Notes: generated by a model not told the origin, from the sequence alone. A stretch of DNA of 11,611 nt from Treponema_I sp045597345 (GCA_045597345.1 JAZLJW010000226.1:1-11611); one strand, 5' to 3'. Numbered from the stretch's first letter, positions 1 to 6,664 are shown. Numbers and translations: made by a program.

Positions 1-309
1 GGCGATTTGGTTTGGCTGGAATTTAGTCCGCAAGCAGGACATGAGCAGCAAGGTCGCCGACCGGCAATTTGTATTTCACAAAAATTATATAACCAGAAAA
101 CTGGACTTGCTTTATTTTGTCCAATTACTAGCCATATAAAAGGTTACCCTTTTGAAGTAATTCTTTCTAATCATTCAATAAATGGATGCATCTTAAGTGA
201 TCAGGTAAAAAATCTTGATTTTGTTCAGCGAAATTGTAGTTTCATGGAAAAAGCCTCAGCTGATGAAATAAATTCCGTTGTTGAAAATGTAAAACTAATG
301 ATTGAGTAA
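1..309 (+). CDS. mazF: MazF/PemK-family mRNA-interferase toxin, 5' end cut by window edge
   Basis: This is a sequence-specific endoribonuclease toxin of the MazF/PemK (CcdB-fold) family, which acts in the cytoplasm on mRNA and is normally held inactive by a MazE-type antitoxin. The frame is open from base 1 and begins GDLVWLEFSPQAGHEQQGRRP, the hallmark N-terminal strand and loop of MazF (GDxVWxxFxPxxGxEQxGxRP). The later blocks YNQKTGLALFCPI, KGYPFEVILS and DQVKNLDF also line up with E. coli MazF as I remember it. Because GD normally lies several residues into the protein, the true start is just left of the window, so a start at the internal TTG codon (base 7) is unlikely. About 102 residues are visible, so little is missing. 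Any mazE partner would lie upstream, outside the window. No terminator is visible behind it. Family call is confident; the RNA target motif cannot be predicted. Confidence 0.92.
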   Translation, partial: GDLVWLEFSPQAGHEQQGRRPAICISQKLYNQKTGLALFCPITSHIKGYPFEVILSNHSINGCILSDQVKNLDFVQRNCSFMEKASADEINSVVENVKLMIE

Positions 310-335
310 AAATCAGATTGTAAGAAAATGGATAA

Positions 336-605
336 ACAGGAAATAAGGATGGGAAACTATACATTGCACCTATTTTTGACTGCTTTGGAGGTGAAATAGT
401 CAGTCTTGCGATGGATACAAACATGAGAAAAGAACTTTGCATTTCGGCACTGGATGCAGCATTTGAACTGCGAAAACCGGAATTTGGAGTTATTGTGCAC
501 AGTGATGCAGGCAGTCAGTACACCAGTGAGGCCTACAAGCTCGCACTTGGAAAACAACATGCAGTTCAGAGCATGAGTGATGTTGGAATCATCATGATGC
601 TTTAT
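336..605 (+). pseudogene. IS3-family transposase (OrfB) remnant
   Basis: Frame starting after the stop at 333-335 reads DGKLYIAPIFDCFGGEIVSL, then HSDAGSQYTSEAYKLAL and QSMSDVG. These are characteristic blocks of the integrase-core (rve) domain of IS3-family OrfB transposases, including the second catalytic Asp in the HSDxGSQYTS block. The first Asp block (upstream, TDxTY-like) and the C-terminal Glu block (ESFF-like) are missing. After MSDVG the reading frame departs from the family; a one-base shift near 587 gives NHHDAL and then a stop, which may be a frameshifted continuation. About 85 residues of roughly 280 remain, so this is a dead fragment left by an old insertion or deletion. No terminal inverted repeats were seen. 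It lies between the mazF-type gene and the HD-domain gene. Confidence 0.82.
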
Positions 606-636
606 AACAAAGAATATTATTGGGGACAAAGTCAGA

Positions 637-1125
637 GTGACGGAAACTGATTTTGATGATGATTATTTGGGTAACATAAAATTAAATGATGTTATCCACT
701 ATGCTTTATCTCAATTTAAAGGTGGTGTTGTTCATGGCGTCACACATTGGGAAAATGTAGAGCGTAATGGACTTCGACTCTCAGAAAAAACAGAAGATGT
801 GAATAAAAGAGTTGTTCGTTTGTTCGCTTATCTTCACGACCATATGAGACGTTGGGACGGATATGACAACGACCATGGACCACGTGCTGCCGAAGCATTG
901 ATTGAAATTTCAAGTACATTGTTAAGCGATTTAAGCGAAGAGGAATTTGAAATGCTCTACAGGGCCTGCAAAATTCATACTTCACAGACGGAACCTACAG
1001 GGAATCCTACAATAGATTGCTGTATTGATGCCGACAGATTGGATTTACCACGTGTAGGTATCACACCTGATCCAGAAAGGATGCTTACGGAAGCTGGAAA
1101 ACTATTAGCAGAAGAAAAATGGTGA
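637..1125 (+). CDS. HD-domain metal-dependent phosphohydrolase
   Basis: The 162-residue product shows an HD-superfamily metal site. Candidate ligands are His33 and His37 in VVHGVTHW, the His67-Asp68 doublet in FAYLHDHMRRWDG, His80 in NDHGPRAAEA, His114 in CKIHTSQ, and Asp131/Asp133 in CIDADRLDL. HD proteins bind two metals and hydrolyse phosphate esters such as nucleotides; the substrate here is unknown. The start is GTG at 637. The upstream frame is open only back to a stop at 595-597 and offers no ATG, and a weak GGGG stretch lies about 11 bases upstream. The start therefore sits inside the tail of the IS3 fragment, so the original promoter or 5' end may have been altered by that insertion. 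It is followed at once by a strong terminator, so it is likely monocistronic. It is single-domain and cytoplasmic, with no signal or membrane segment. Confidence 0.82.
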   Translation: MTETDFDDDYLGNIKLNDVIHYALSQFKGGVVHGVTHWENVERNGLRLSEKTEDVNKRVVRLFAYLHDHMRRWDGYDNDHGPRAAEALIEISSTLLSDLSEEEFEMLYRACKIHTSQTEPTGNPTIDCCIDADRLDLPRVGITPDPERMLTEAGKLLAEEKW

Positions 1126-1128
1126 TAT

Positions 1129-1164
1129 AAGAAGGACTTCAGAAATGGAGTCCTTCTTTCTTTT
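1129..1164 (+). terminator. Rho-independent terminator after the HD-domain gene
   Basis: AAGAAGGACT (1129-1138) pairs perfectly with AGTCCTTCTT (1149-1158). Inside the stem a T-G and a C-G pair can extend it to 12 bp, leaving a six-base loop AGAAAT. It runs into a T-rich tail, TTCTTTCTTTT. It begins three bases after the HD-gene stop, which fits a classic intrinsic terminator. Confidence 0.85.
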
Positions 1165-1190
1165 AAAGTAGACGTTATTATTTTTTTTAC

Positions 1191-1448
1191 ATGATCCCGA
1201 ATGGAATTACTCAGCAATTAGCTTTTGAAAATCCAAAATTAGAACGATTCTTCTATAAAAGTTCACATTGTAGCTTTAATCTTTCAAAGGTTCATTTTTC
1301 TAATATTGATGCTGTTTATCGTTGGCAAAACTCTTTGAAGTATGTTCGATTTAAAAAAGTATTCGAAATACATCCAGACATTAAAAATTCATTTATACGA
1401 TATCTCTCAAAACTGGATTTCATCTGTACAAATAAATCCCGCAATTAG
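1191..1448 (+). CDS. Unrecognised 85-residue ORF, doubtful gene
   Basis: This AT-rich ORF (MIPNGITQQLAFENPKLERF...) is rich in Lys, Phe, Asn and Ser and has no motif I recognise. There is no Shine-Dalgarno sequence before the ATG; the upstream bases are a T run (TTATTTTTTTTACATG), and no good promoter is visible. It ends eight bases before the next ORF, and that ORF's strong ribosome site overlaps this stop codon, an arrangement that would suit a two-gene operon. It could equally be a degraded fragment or chance open frame in low-GC DNA. If it is not real, the stretch 1165-1456 holds no gene. Confidence 0.3.
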   Translation: MIPNGITQQLAFENPKLERFFYKSSHCSFNLSKVHFSNIDAVYRWQNSLKYVRFKKVFEIHPDIKNSFIRYLSKLDFICTNKSRN

Positions 1449-1456
1449 GAGGGAAT

Positions 1457-1693
1457 ATGAAAAAGAAAGAAACCGTTCTTAATATTGAAGGATTTGAAAT
1501 TCCAATAAAACAAGTTTTTTGTAAGCAGCCAGCTCTTTTTCTGAATGTTGAAACTATGGACAAGCCCTCGCGGTTAAAATGCAGATGTTATGTGGATTGC
1601 CGCACTGGGCAACTTCAAAATCTCCAGATAGTCAGTCTAAAGAAACACAAAAAATTGACATACATATATAACATACATATAATAACATTATGA
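1457..1693 (+). CDS. Small unrecognised protein upstream of vapBC
   Basis: The 78-residue ORF begins MKKKETVLNIEGFEIPIKQVF and is preceded by a textbook ribosome site, AGGAGGG at 1447-1453, four bases (1454-1456 plus or minus one) from the ATG, which is the main reason to believe it. The middle, RLKCRCYVDCRTGQLQNLQIV, has three Cys residues, but I recognise no family and see no membrane segment. The last ~17 residues (KKHKKLTYIYNIHIITL) are encoded by the vapB promoter DNA and look unlike the rest, so the original stop may have been lost by mutation. The stop TGA overlaps the vapB ATG as ATGA (1690-1693), the classic coupling overlap. It may be a third member of the toxin-antitoxin locus, or a small gene that merely decayed next to it. 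Confidence 0.45.
   Translation: MKKKETVLNIEGFEIPIKQVFCKQPALFLNVETMDKPSRLKCRCYVDCRTGQLQNLQIVSLKKHKKLTYIYNIHIITL
1655..1683 (+). promoter_or_regulatory. Consensus sigma-70-type promoter of vapBC
   Basis: TTGACA (1655-1660), a spacer of exactly 17 bases, then TATAAT (1678-1683): a perfect consensus promoter. Only AACATT separates the -10 from the vapB ATG at 1690, so transcription should begin at or next to the A of the start codon and give a leaderless mRNA. The promoter lies inside the 3' end of the preceding ORF. Confidence 0.85.
1658..1688 (+). repeat. Direct repeats over the vapBC promoter, candidate autoregulatory operator
   Basis: ACATACATATA occurs at 1658-1668 and again at 1671-1681, a 13-base period. 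ATAACAT occurs at 1668-1674 and 1682-1688, a 14-base period. The repeats cover the spacer and -10. Ribbon-helix-helix antitoxins commonly repress their own operon by binding tandem sites over the promoter, so these repeats are a plausible VapB operator; the AT-rich composition means chance similarity cannot be ruled out. Confidence 0.45.
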
Positions 1694-1968
1694 AAATGCT
1701 GACAGTGTATGTTTCTGAACCGCTGTATAAAACGTATCAGATGCAGGCTGAGAAAAAAGGCCGGAAGGCGGCTGAACTTATTCGTGATGCAATGGAAAAG
1801 TATGCTCAGACGGAGTTCAAGTCTAAGAAATGCCTGGCGGATTTGGATTTCAACAGCAATGTGGTGCTTAAATCCGGATCAAAAGATTTTCTTACGGATG
1901 ACTTCTGGCGTGATGATTTCTTTGCCGGCAGCTTGTTTTCTTCTGAGACCCTTGAGGCAAAACAGTGA
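1690..1968 (+). CDS. vapB: Ribbon-helix-helix antitoxin (VapB-type)
   Basis: This is the 92-residue antitoxin of a type II pair. The N-terminal 40 residues (LTVYVSEPLYKTYQMQAEKKG, then RKAAELIRDAMEKYAQ) match the ribbon-helix-helix plan: a short DNA-contacting strand, helix, a turn at KKG, and a second helix with the AELIRDAMEKY pattern. The remaining ~50 residues are acidic and aromatic (DDFWRDDFFAGSLF), as expected of a tail that wraps the toxin. ATG at 1690 lies six bases after a perfect -10 and has no Shine-Dalgarno sequence. A second ATG at 1696 is equally leader-poor; both give almost the same protein. Its stop overlaps the toxin start by four bases (GTGA). Known RHH antitoxins neutralise the toxin and repress the operon; both roles are inferred here. 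Confidence 0.85.
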   Translation: MKMLTVYVSEPLYKTYQMQAEKKGRKAAELIRDAMEKYAQTEFKSKKCLADLDFNSNVVLKSGSKDFLTDDFWRDDFFAGSLFSSETLEAKQ

Positions 1969-2396
1969 TAGGACTGGATGCCTGTTTCCTCATTGATTTG
2001 TATTGGACTGATTCGCCTCGTCATGTCCAGGCGGTGCGAATGGCAAGATCGTTAGGCAGTCAGAAAAAAGTTATGGCTTACTACAATATCTTCAATGAGT
2101 TTATCCATGTCATCACTGATTCCCGTCGTTTTGAACATGCCATGACTATGCAGCAGGCTCTGGACATTGTAGATGAATGGTGTGATCTGGCCAATGTCAC
2201 GGTGGTGTATCCGGATGATAACTCATATAAACGGTTTGTCACCTGGATGAAGTTGAATAATCTGGGGAGATATCGGGTTAATGATACAACTATGGCAGCT
2301 TGCTATGCAGAGTCCGGCGTAACGGAAATCGTAACCGCAAACCCCAAAGACTTTGAGTGCTTTCAGGTGTTTGCCATGCGGAATTATGCCGGTTAG
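1965..2396 (+). CDS. vapC: PIN-domain ribonuclease toxin (VapC-type)
   Basis: The 143-residue protein has the PIN-domain acidic residues in the right order: Asp5 in IGLDACFLID, Glu45 in NIFNEFIHV, Asp107 in RVNDTTMAA, and Asp129 in TANPKDFECF (with Asn126 nearby). PIN toxins use this cluster to bind Mg2+/Mn2+ and cleave RNA, often tRNA or the rRNA sarcin-ricin loop; the target here is unknown. Length and layout are typical of the family and all key residues are intact, so the toxin is probably active. The GTG start at 1965 is fixed by the four-base overlap with the vapB stop and by the conserved start IGLDA. It is translationally coupled to the antitoxin. A hairpin spans its stop codon. Confidence 0.9.
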   Translation: MIGLDACFLIDLYWTDSPRHVQAVRMARSLGSQKKVMAYYNIFNEFIHVITDSRRFEHAMTMQQALDIVDEWCDLANVTVVYPDDNSYKRFVTWMKLNNLGRYRVNDTTMAACYAESGVTEIVTANPKDFECFQVFAMRNYAG

Positions 2397-2410
2397 TTCC
2401 CCACCGGCAT
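2386..2410. terminator. Hairpin between convergent vapC and 2426-2875 gene, possible weak terminator
   Basis: ATGCCGGT (2386-2393) pairs perfectly with ACCGGCAT (2403-2410) around a nine-base loop that contains the vapC stop codon. Neither strand has a T run after it, so it is not a classic intrinsic terminator. Its place between two convergent genes suggests a role in 3' end formation or mRNA stability. Confidence 0.4.
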
Positions 2411-2425
2411 TGATAACAGTTCCTT

Positions 2426-2875
2426 CTACAGTTCTTCAAAGAACCGTTCGATGCGGAGTTTTGAGCAGCCGAAGTGTTCAAGAAGAACTGACTGCATGTC
2501 GTGCTTTACGTCATCCGGAATGTAGACGCCAAGGCGGGTAACGCCTTCCAGCAGCACTTCACATTCAGAAAGCCGCTGATGGCTTACCATGAACGGAATT
2601 GCCTGCACCAGTTGAGCGGGCTGCCGCGGATCATCAGTAACACTCATCTTTTCATCAATCAGCTTCTGCATCACCTGGGTATCCGGGTATTTGGCCAAAG
2701 CTTTCTGCAGCAGTTTGATTTTCGTTTCTGCATCAGTATTGCAGACAATTATTCCGGAAAACATATTGATTCCGTCCATGCGGACTTCCAGTGGATGTAC
2801 GCCCTGATCCTGGCACTGAGCCCAGAATCCCTCCAGATCAGCCTTCTCAAGAAGGGCGAGCAGCGGACTGTTCAT
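2426..2875 (-). CDS. Unrecognised 149-residue protein
   Basis: The gene is supported by a good ribosome site on the minus strand (TAGGAGT, + strand 2881-2887, five bases before the ATG) and by protein-like composition through its whole length. The product starts MNSPLLALLEKADLEGFWAQ and is predicted largely helical. I recognise no family with certainty. The segments DGINMFSGIIVCNTDAETKI and FMVSHQRLSECEVLLEGVTR loosely recall ankyrin or other helical-repeat units (an aliphatic pair of helices followed by a loop), but key ankyrin residues are missing. No signal peptide, membrane segment or catalytic motif is visible. It converges on vapC (29-base gap) and is divergent from the Nudix gene across a 123-base gap. 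No convincing minus-strand promoter was found in that gap. Confidence 0.7.
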   Translation of the reverse strand: MNSPLLALLEKADLEGFWAQCQDQGVHPLEVRMDGINMFSGIIVCNTDAETKIKLLQKALAKYPDTQVMQKLIDEKMSVTDDPRQPAQLVQAIPFMVSHQRLSECEVLLEGVTRLGVYIPDDVKHDMQSVLLEHFGCSKLRIERFFEEL

Positions 2876-2985
2876 AGTAAACTCCTAAACTTTTTATTCT
2901 ATATATCAGTATAGAGTACGAATGCTGTAAAATCTATATTTGATAACTTAAAAAAAACTGAAAAGCAGAAAATAGATCTTTGCGC

Positions 2986-2991
2986 TATAAT
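2986..2991 (+). promoter_or_regulatory. -10 element (TATAAT) close to the Nudix start
   Basis: TATAAT lies seven bases before the ATG of the Nudix gene, in the context TTTGCGCTATAAT that nearly recurs before the lipoprotein gene at 8537. No good -35 is visible at 16-18 bases. There is no Shine-Dalgarno sequence between it and the ATG, so a leaderless transcript is predicted. Confidence 0.6.
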
Positions 2992-2998
2992 CCGTCTT

Positions 2999-3406
2999 AT
3001 GAAACACATTACCGTCAGCGGCGCCATTATTGTCCGCACCAATCCTGAAACTAAAAAGAAAGAGCTGTTTGCAACCCAGCGGGGGTACGGCGACTGGAAG
3101 GGGTGGTGGGAGTTTCCCGGCGGAAAACTGGAAGCTGGTGAAACGCCGGAAGCCTGCATTGAACGGGAAATCCGCGAAGAACTTGATACAGTGGTTCACG
3201 CCGAAAAGTGTGTGGGGGTAGTGGAGTACGACTATCCGGCGTTCCACCTGACCATGCACTGCATCCTGTGTTCCATAATAGAAGGAGAGCTGACACTTCT
3301 GGAACACGAAGACGCAGCCTGGCTTACGGAAGAGACCCTTCGCTCGGTCCAGTGGCTGCCGGCGGACCTGCAGATACTGGACGAACTTGAAAAACTGCTT
3401 CGCTAG
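2999..3406 (+). CDS. Nudix hydrolase, MutT/(d)NTP pyrophosphohydrolase type
   Basis: The 135-residue protein carries a Nudix box at residues 42-64: G42-x5-E48-x7-R56-E57-I58-x-E60-E61, the Mg2+-binding loop-helix that hydrolyses nucleoside diphosphates linked to another group. The last conserved Gly of the box is replaced by Asp63. The lead-in GWWEFPGGKLEAGE and the C-terminal block VQWLPADLQILDEL are typical of MutT-like NTP pyrophosphohydrolases that remove damaged or non-canonical (d)NTPs, so a nucleotide-pool cleaning role is likely. The exact substrate (8-oxo-dGTP, methylated dCTP or other) cannot be told. The ATG at 2999 has a -10 hexamer seven bases upstream and no ribosome site. It ends eight bases from the oppositely oriented permease gene. 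Confidence 0.88.
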   Translation: MKHITVSGAIIVRTNPETKKKELFATQRGYGDWKGWWEFPGGKLEAGETPEACIEREIREELDTVVHAEKCVGVVEYDYPAFHLTMHCILCSIIEGELTLLEHEDAAWLTEETLRSVQWLPADLQILDELEKLLR

Positions 3407-3414
3407 CGGCTTGC

Positions 3415-4302
3415 TTACTTTTTCTTCCGCAGAAATTCCAGCTTTGTTTCGCTTAAGATAACGGCGCAGAACATGAGCACGCAGCCTGCAATGCCGCGCA
3501 CGCCCAAGGTTTCTCCCAGCATGATGACGCTTGCCAGCATACCGAATACGCTTTCAAAACTCATAAGAATGGCGGCGGTACTGGCGGGCACGTATTTCTG
3601 GCACACGTTCTGCAGCAGGTAGGCCAGCATGGTGCTGCCAAGACCCAGATACAGAATGCCCGTAATGGCGCCGGAATCAGTTACCGCAGCAACCGGGAAT
3701 GCGCCTTCCAGAATCGGGGCAGAAATCCAGGACAGCACTGCCGTCAGAATCATCTGGATAATAGCCAGAGTTATGGGGTCGCAGTCTTCAGCATAGCGGG
3801 CAATGTCCACAATCTGCATGGCATAACAGAAACCGCATACCAGTGTCAGTACATCACCGATATTTACGCTCAGGTCGCCCTGCAGCGAAAGAAATCCGAT
3901 ACCGGTAATGGAAAGGATGGCGGCCACCACCGTGAATCCATCAGGCTTTTTCTTAATCAGCACCCAGTTAATGAAGGGCACCAGAATGACATAAATGGTG
4001 GTAAGAAAGGCATTTTTTCCGGCAGTGGTATATTTGCAGCCGTAGGTCTGGGTAACATAGGCCAGAAACAGCCAGACACCGATAATAAGTCCGCTTTTCA
4101 GCTCATGACGGGTAACGTGGGTAAGTTTTTTCCAGAACACCAGCGAAAGACAGATACTTGCCAGGGTAAAGCGGAGGGCAACCATCCAGATGGGCGGAAT
4201 CAGGTCAAGGCCGTTCTTCACAAAAACAAAGGCAACACCCCAGATAACGGTAACCAGCAGCAGTCCCACGGACGAAATGACAGTTCGAACTTTTGAATTC
4301 AT
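3415..4302 (-). CDS. EamA/DMT-superfamily inner-membrane permease
   Basis: The 295-residue protein has about ten hydrophobic helices arranged as two EamA repeats (roughly residues 10-140 and 150-285). The start region GLLLVTVIWGVAFVFVKNGL and later PASTAAILMSFESVFGMLAS are typical of the drug/metabolite transporter superfamily (RhaT/YdcZ/EamA branch). Such proteins export or exchange amino acids, nucleotides, sugars or drugs; substrate cannot be inferred. The C-terminus ends in a basic tail (RKKK). ATG at 4302 has TACGAT six bases upstream (minus strand) and only a too-close AGGA, so its start resembles the leaderless type. It is divergent from the alpha-galactosidase across 76 bases, which could mean shared regulation but does not by itself make it a sugar transporter. 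Confidence 0.88.
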   Translation of the reverse strand: MNSKVRTVISSVGLLLVTVIWGVAFVFVKNGLDLIPPIWMVALRFTLASICLSLVFWKKLTHVTRHELKSGLIIGVWLFLAYVTQTYGCKYTTAGKNAFLTTIYVILVPFINWVLIKKKPDGFTVVAAILSITGIGFLSLQGDLSVNIGDVLTLVCGFCYAMQIVDIARYAEDCDPITLAIIQMILTAVLSWISAPILEGAFPVAAVTDSGAITGILYLGLGSTMLAYLLQNVCQKYVPASTAAILMSFESVFGMLASVIMLGETLGVRGIAGCVLMFCAVILSETKLEFLRKKK

Positions 4303-4308
4303 ATTCCT

Positions 4309-4314
4309 ATCGTA
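4309..4314 (-). promoter_or_regulatory. Candidate -10 (TACGAT) of the EamA permease gene
   Basis: On the minus strand TACGAT fits the TANNNT form and stands six bases from the ATG, the same spacing as before vapB and the alpha-galactosidase gene. No clear -35 was found. The AGGA between it and the ATG is only two bases from the start codon, so it is a poor ribosome site. Confidence 0.35.
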
Positions 4315-4366
4315 CCGAAAATCAACATGGTATTACAGTACCTATGCGGCCGGCTGATTCAGGGAG

Positions 4367-4372
4367 TATACT
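4367..4372 (+). promoter_or_regulatory. -10 element (TATACT) close to the alpha-galactosidase start
   Basis: TATACT is followed by GGAACT and then the ATG. Nearly the same string (TATACT, GGCGACT, ATG) precedes the esterase gene at 7717. No -35 hexamer is evident at normal spacing and there is no proper Shine-Dalgarno sequence, so a leaderless transcript is predicted. Confidence 0.55.
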
Positions 4373-4378
4373 GGAACT

Positions 4379-6664
4379 ATGATTATCGAACAGAACAATA
4401 TATTCACTATTCATACTGACAACACAACCTATCAATTCAAAGCCGGCGATTACGGCTATCTTGAACATATCTATTACGGACCGCGCATTTCCGGTGAGGC
4501 AGATTTTCTCGTTATTCCTCAGGACCGGGCCTGTCAGATAAATCCACGGCAGGCAGGAAATAACCGCCGGTATTCGCTGGATACCATCCCGATGGAATAC
4601 GGGTTTCAGGGGGTAGGGGACTTCCGGTCGCCAGCATTTGCCGTGCGGTACGAAGATTCGTCATGGGGTACCGATTTACGCTATGTGGGCTACGAAATCC
4701 AGAGCGGAAAGTACGGGCTGCCCGGACTTCCGGCGGTATATATTGATGATGAAAATGATGTCATCAATCCTGTGGCGGTAAAAGAAAGCGATGGAGCACA
4801 GACATTACGTGTGTTTCTGGAAGACCGCGTTTCCGGCATTGAAGTAACATTGTTCTATGGCGTCATCCCTCACCTGGATATCATCACCCGGTCGGTTGCT
4901 GTTACCAACCGAAGCGGCCGCACCGTCACACTGACAAAAGTTCAGTCTGCCTGTGTTGATTTTGTATCCGGCAACTTTGATGCCGTAACCTTCTACGGCC
5001 GCTGGGCTCAGGAACGGAACATGCAGCGCTCAGCCGTACAGCATGGCCTTTTCAGTGTTGGTTCCAGCCGTGGTGGATCCAGCCTGCAGTATAACCCCAG
5101 CCTGATTCTCTGTGACCATGAAACAACAGAACATACCGGTCTTGCATACAGCATGACATTGATGTGGAGCGGTAACTGGGCTGCAGAAGTAGAAAAAGAC
5201 CAGACTGACGGCATCCGTATGACCATGGGTCTGGGAACTCAGAATTTTGCCTGGCCTTTGCAGCCCGGAGAAACCTTCTGGGCACCGGAAGTCATCATGA
5301 GCTGCAGTACTGCCGGTTTCAGCGGTATCTCCCACAACATGCACCGCTGTATCCGCCGTCATGTGTGCCGGGGACCGTTCCGCGATGTACGGCGGCCCGT
5401 GCTGGTAAACAGCTGGGAAGCTGCCTATTTTGACTTTAACGGTCAGAAAATCATAGATTTTGCAAAAGATGCCGCAGCCTGCGGTATAGAAATGCTGGTT
5501 CTTGATGATGGCTGGTTTGGTAAGCGCGATAACGATGAATCAGGTCTGGGCGACTGGTTTGTCAACGAAACAAAACTGGGTATGTCCATGGCTGAAATGG
5601 TAGGCGCCGTAAATGATGCCGGCCTGCAGTTCGGTATCTGGTTTGAGCCTGAAATGATCAGCGAAGACAGTAACCTGTACCGTGCCCATCCGGATTACGC
5701 ATTCTGTTTTCCCGGTCGTGAACCTGTCCGCGGAAGAAGTCAGCTGGTGCTGGATTTCAGCCGTGAAGAAGTGCGGGCATGCATCTTTAATCAGATGTGT
5801 GCTGTCATTGATGCCGTCAACGAAGGCTGCGGGGCTGCTTTTGCCGGTAATAACGGCGTACCTCGTGGTATCCGCTACATCAAGTGGGACTTTAACCGCG
5901 CCATTAACGATGTCTTTTCCGCATCTGCCGCCAATCAGGGGCAGGTGTGCTACAACTATGTCCGTGGCCTGTATGATTTTCTGGACCGCCTTGAAAAGCG
6001 CTATCCCCAGATTATGATTGAGGGCTGCAGTAGTGGTGGCGGCCGCTTTGATGCCGGCATGCTCTATTACACACCGCAGATCTGGTGCAGCGACAACACC
6101 GATGCCGTAGACCGCACCCGCATCCAGTATGGCACCAGTTTTATCTATCCGGTCAGCACCATGGGCTCGCATGTATCTGCTTGTCCCAATCACCAGACCG
6201 GCCGCAGCACTCCGCTTCATACCCGCGGTGTTGTTGCCATGAGCGGTTCCTTTGGCTATGAACTTTCCATCGGGAAACTGACTTCGGAAGAGCAGGATCT
6301 TGTCCGGCAGCAGATGGCCACCTTCAAGAATCTGCAGTCGCTGTTGCATGACGGCACCTACTACCGGTTGACCTCGCCCTTTACCAGTCCGGTTGTGGCC
6401 TGGAGTATGGTAGCAGAAGATAAATCACGGTTCCTCCTGAACTTTGTCACCCTTGAAGCCCATGCCAACCGGAATACCTGCTACATCAAGTGTGCAGGTT
6501 TGAAACCCGGCGCCGTATACCGCGAAGAACACAGCGGCGACCTGTATCCCGCAGAAGCCCTGATGTATGTCGGCTTTCCGGTTACCGGCGCGAGGGAGAG
6601 TTGCCGCAGGGAGTATGGGGCGGATCAGATTCTCTTTGTGGAGCAGGGGGCTTTTCCGCGCTAA
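4379..6664 (+). CDS. GH36 alpha-galactosidase
   Basis: This 761-residue enzyme removes terminal alpha-1,6-linked galactose from melibiose, raffinose-family oligosaccharides or galactomannan side chains. The family signature is complete: the WFGKRDNDESGLGDWFVNE block of the (beta/alpha)8 barrel; IKWDFNR, giving Asp504 as the likely nucleophile; CSSGGGRFDAGMLYY starting at Cys550 in the substrate pocket; and CSDNTDAVDR, giving Asp572 as the likely acid/base. The N-terminal third is the beta-sandwich domain with the usual SRGGSSLQYNP loop, and a small C-terminal beta domain follows the barrel. Length is close to the usual ~730-750. There is no signal peptide, so it should act on sugars already taken up; no sugar transporter is present in the window. 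The start fits family N-termini and lies six bases after a TATACT hexamer. The C-terminus ends one base before the GC-rich repeat. Confidence 0.95.
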   Translation: MIIEQNNIFTIHTDNTTYQFKAGDYGYLEHIYYGPRISGEADFLVIPQDRACQINPRQAGNNRRYSLDTIPMEYGFQGVGDFRSPAFAVRYEDSSWGTDLRYVGYEIQSGKYGLPGLPAVYIDDENDVINPVAVKESDGAQTLRVFLEDRVSGIEVTLFYGVIPHLDIITRSVAVTNRSGRTVTLTKVQSACVDFVSGNFDAVTFYGRWAQERNMQRSAVQHGLFSVGSSRGGSSLQYNPSLILCDHETTEHTGLAYSMTLMWSGNWAAEVEKDQTDGIRMTMGLGTQNFAWPLQPGETFWAPEVIMSCSTAGFSGISHNMHRCIRRHVCRGPFRDVRRPVLVNSWEAAYFDFNGQKIIDFAKDAAACGIEMLVLDDGWFGKRDNDESGLGDWFVNETKLGMSMAEMVGAVNDAGLQFGIWFEPEMISEDSNLYRAHPDYAFCFPGREPVRGRSQLVLDFSREEVRACIFNQMCAVIDAVNEGCGAAFAGNNGVPRGIRYIKWDFNRAINDVFSASAANQGQVCYNYVRGLYDFLDRLEKRYPQIMIEGCSSGGGRFDAGMLYYTPQIWCSDNTDAVDRTRIQYGTSFIYPVSTMGSHVSACPNHQTGRSTPLHTRGVVAMSGSFGYELSIGKLTSEEQDLVRQQMATFKNLQSLLHDGTYYRLTSPFTSPVVAWSMVAEDKSRFLLNFVTLEAHANRNTCYIKCAGLKPGAVYREEHSGDLYPAEALMYVGFPVTGARESCRREYGADQILFVEQGAFPR

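Noticed and set aside
2049..2060. GTTAGGC string like an integron attC core site within the toxin-rich region
   Set aside because: It lies inside the intact vapC coding sequence, and no paired inverse core (RYYYAAC) at a suitable distance or attC-like fold was found.
3399..3424. Palindrome CGCTAGCG and nearby T run as a terminator between the Nudix and permease genes
   Set aside because: The stem is only four base pairs plus scattered pairs; too weak to list as a terminator.
5540..6349. Long minus-strand open frame (269 codons) opposite the alpha-galactosidase
   Set aside because: It is a shadow frame opposite a gene with full GH36 motifs; composition is not protein-like and there is no ribosome site.
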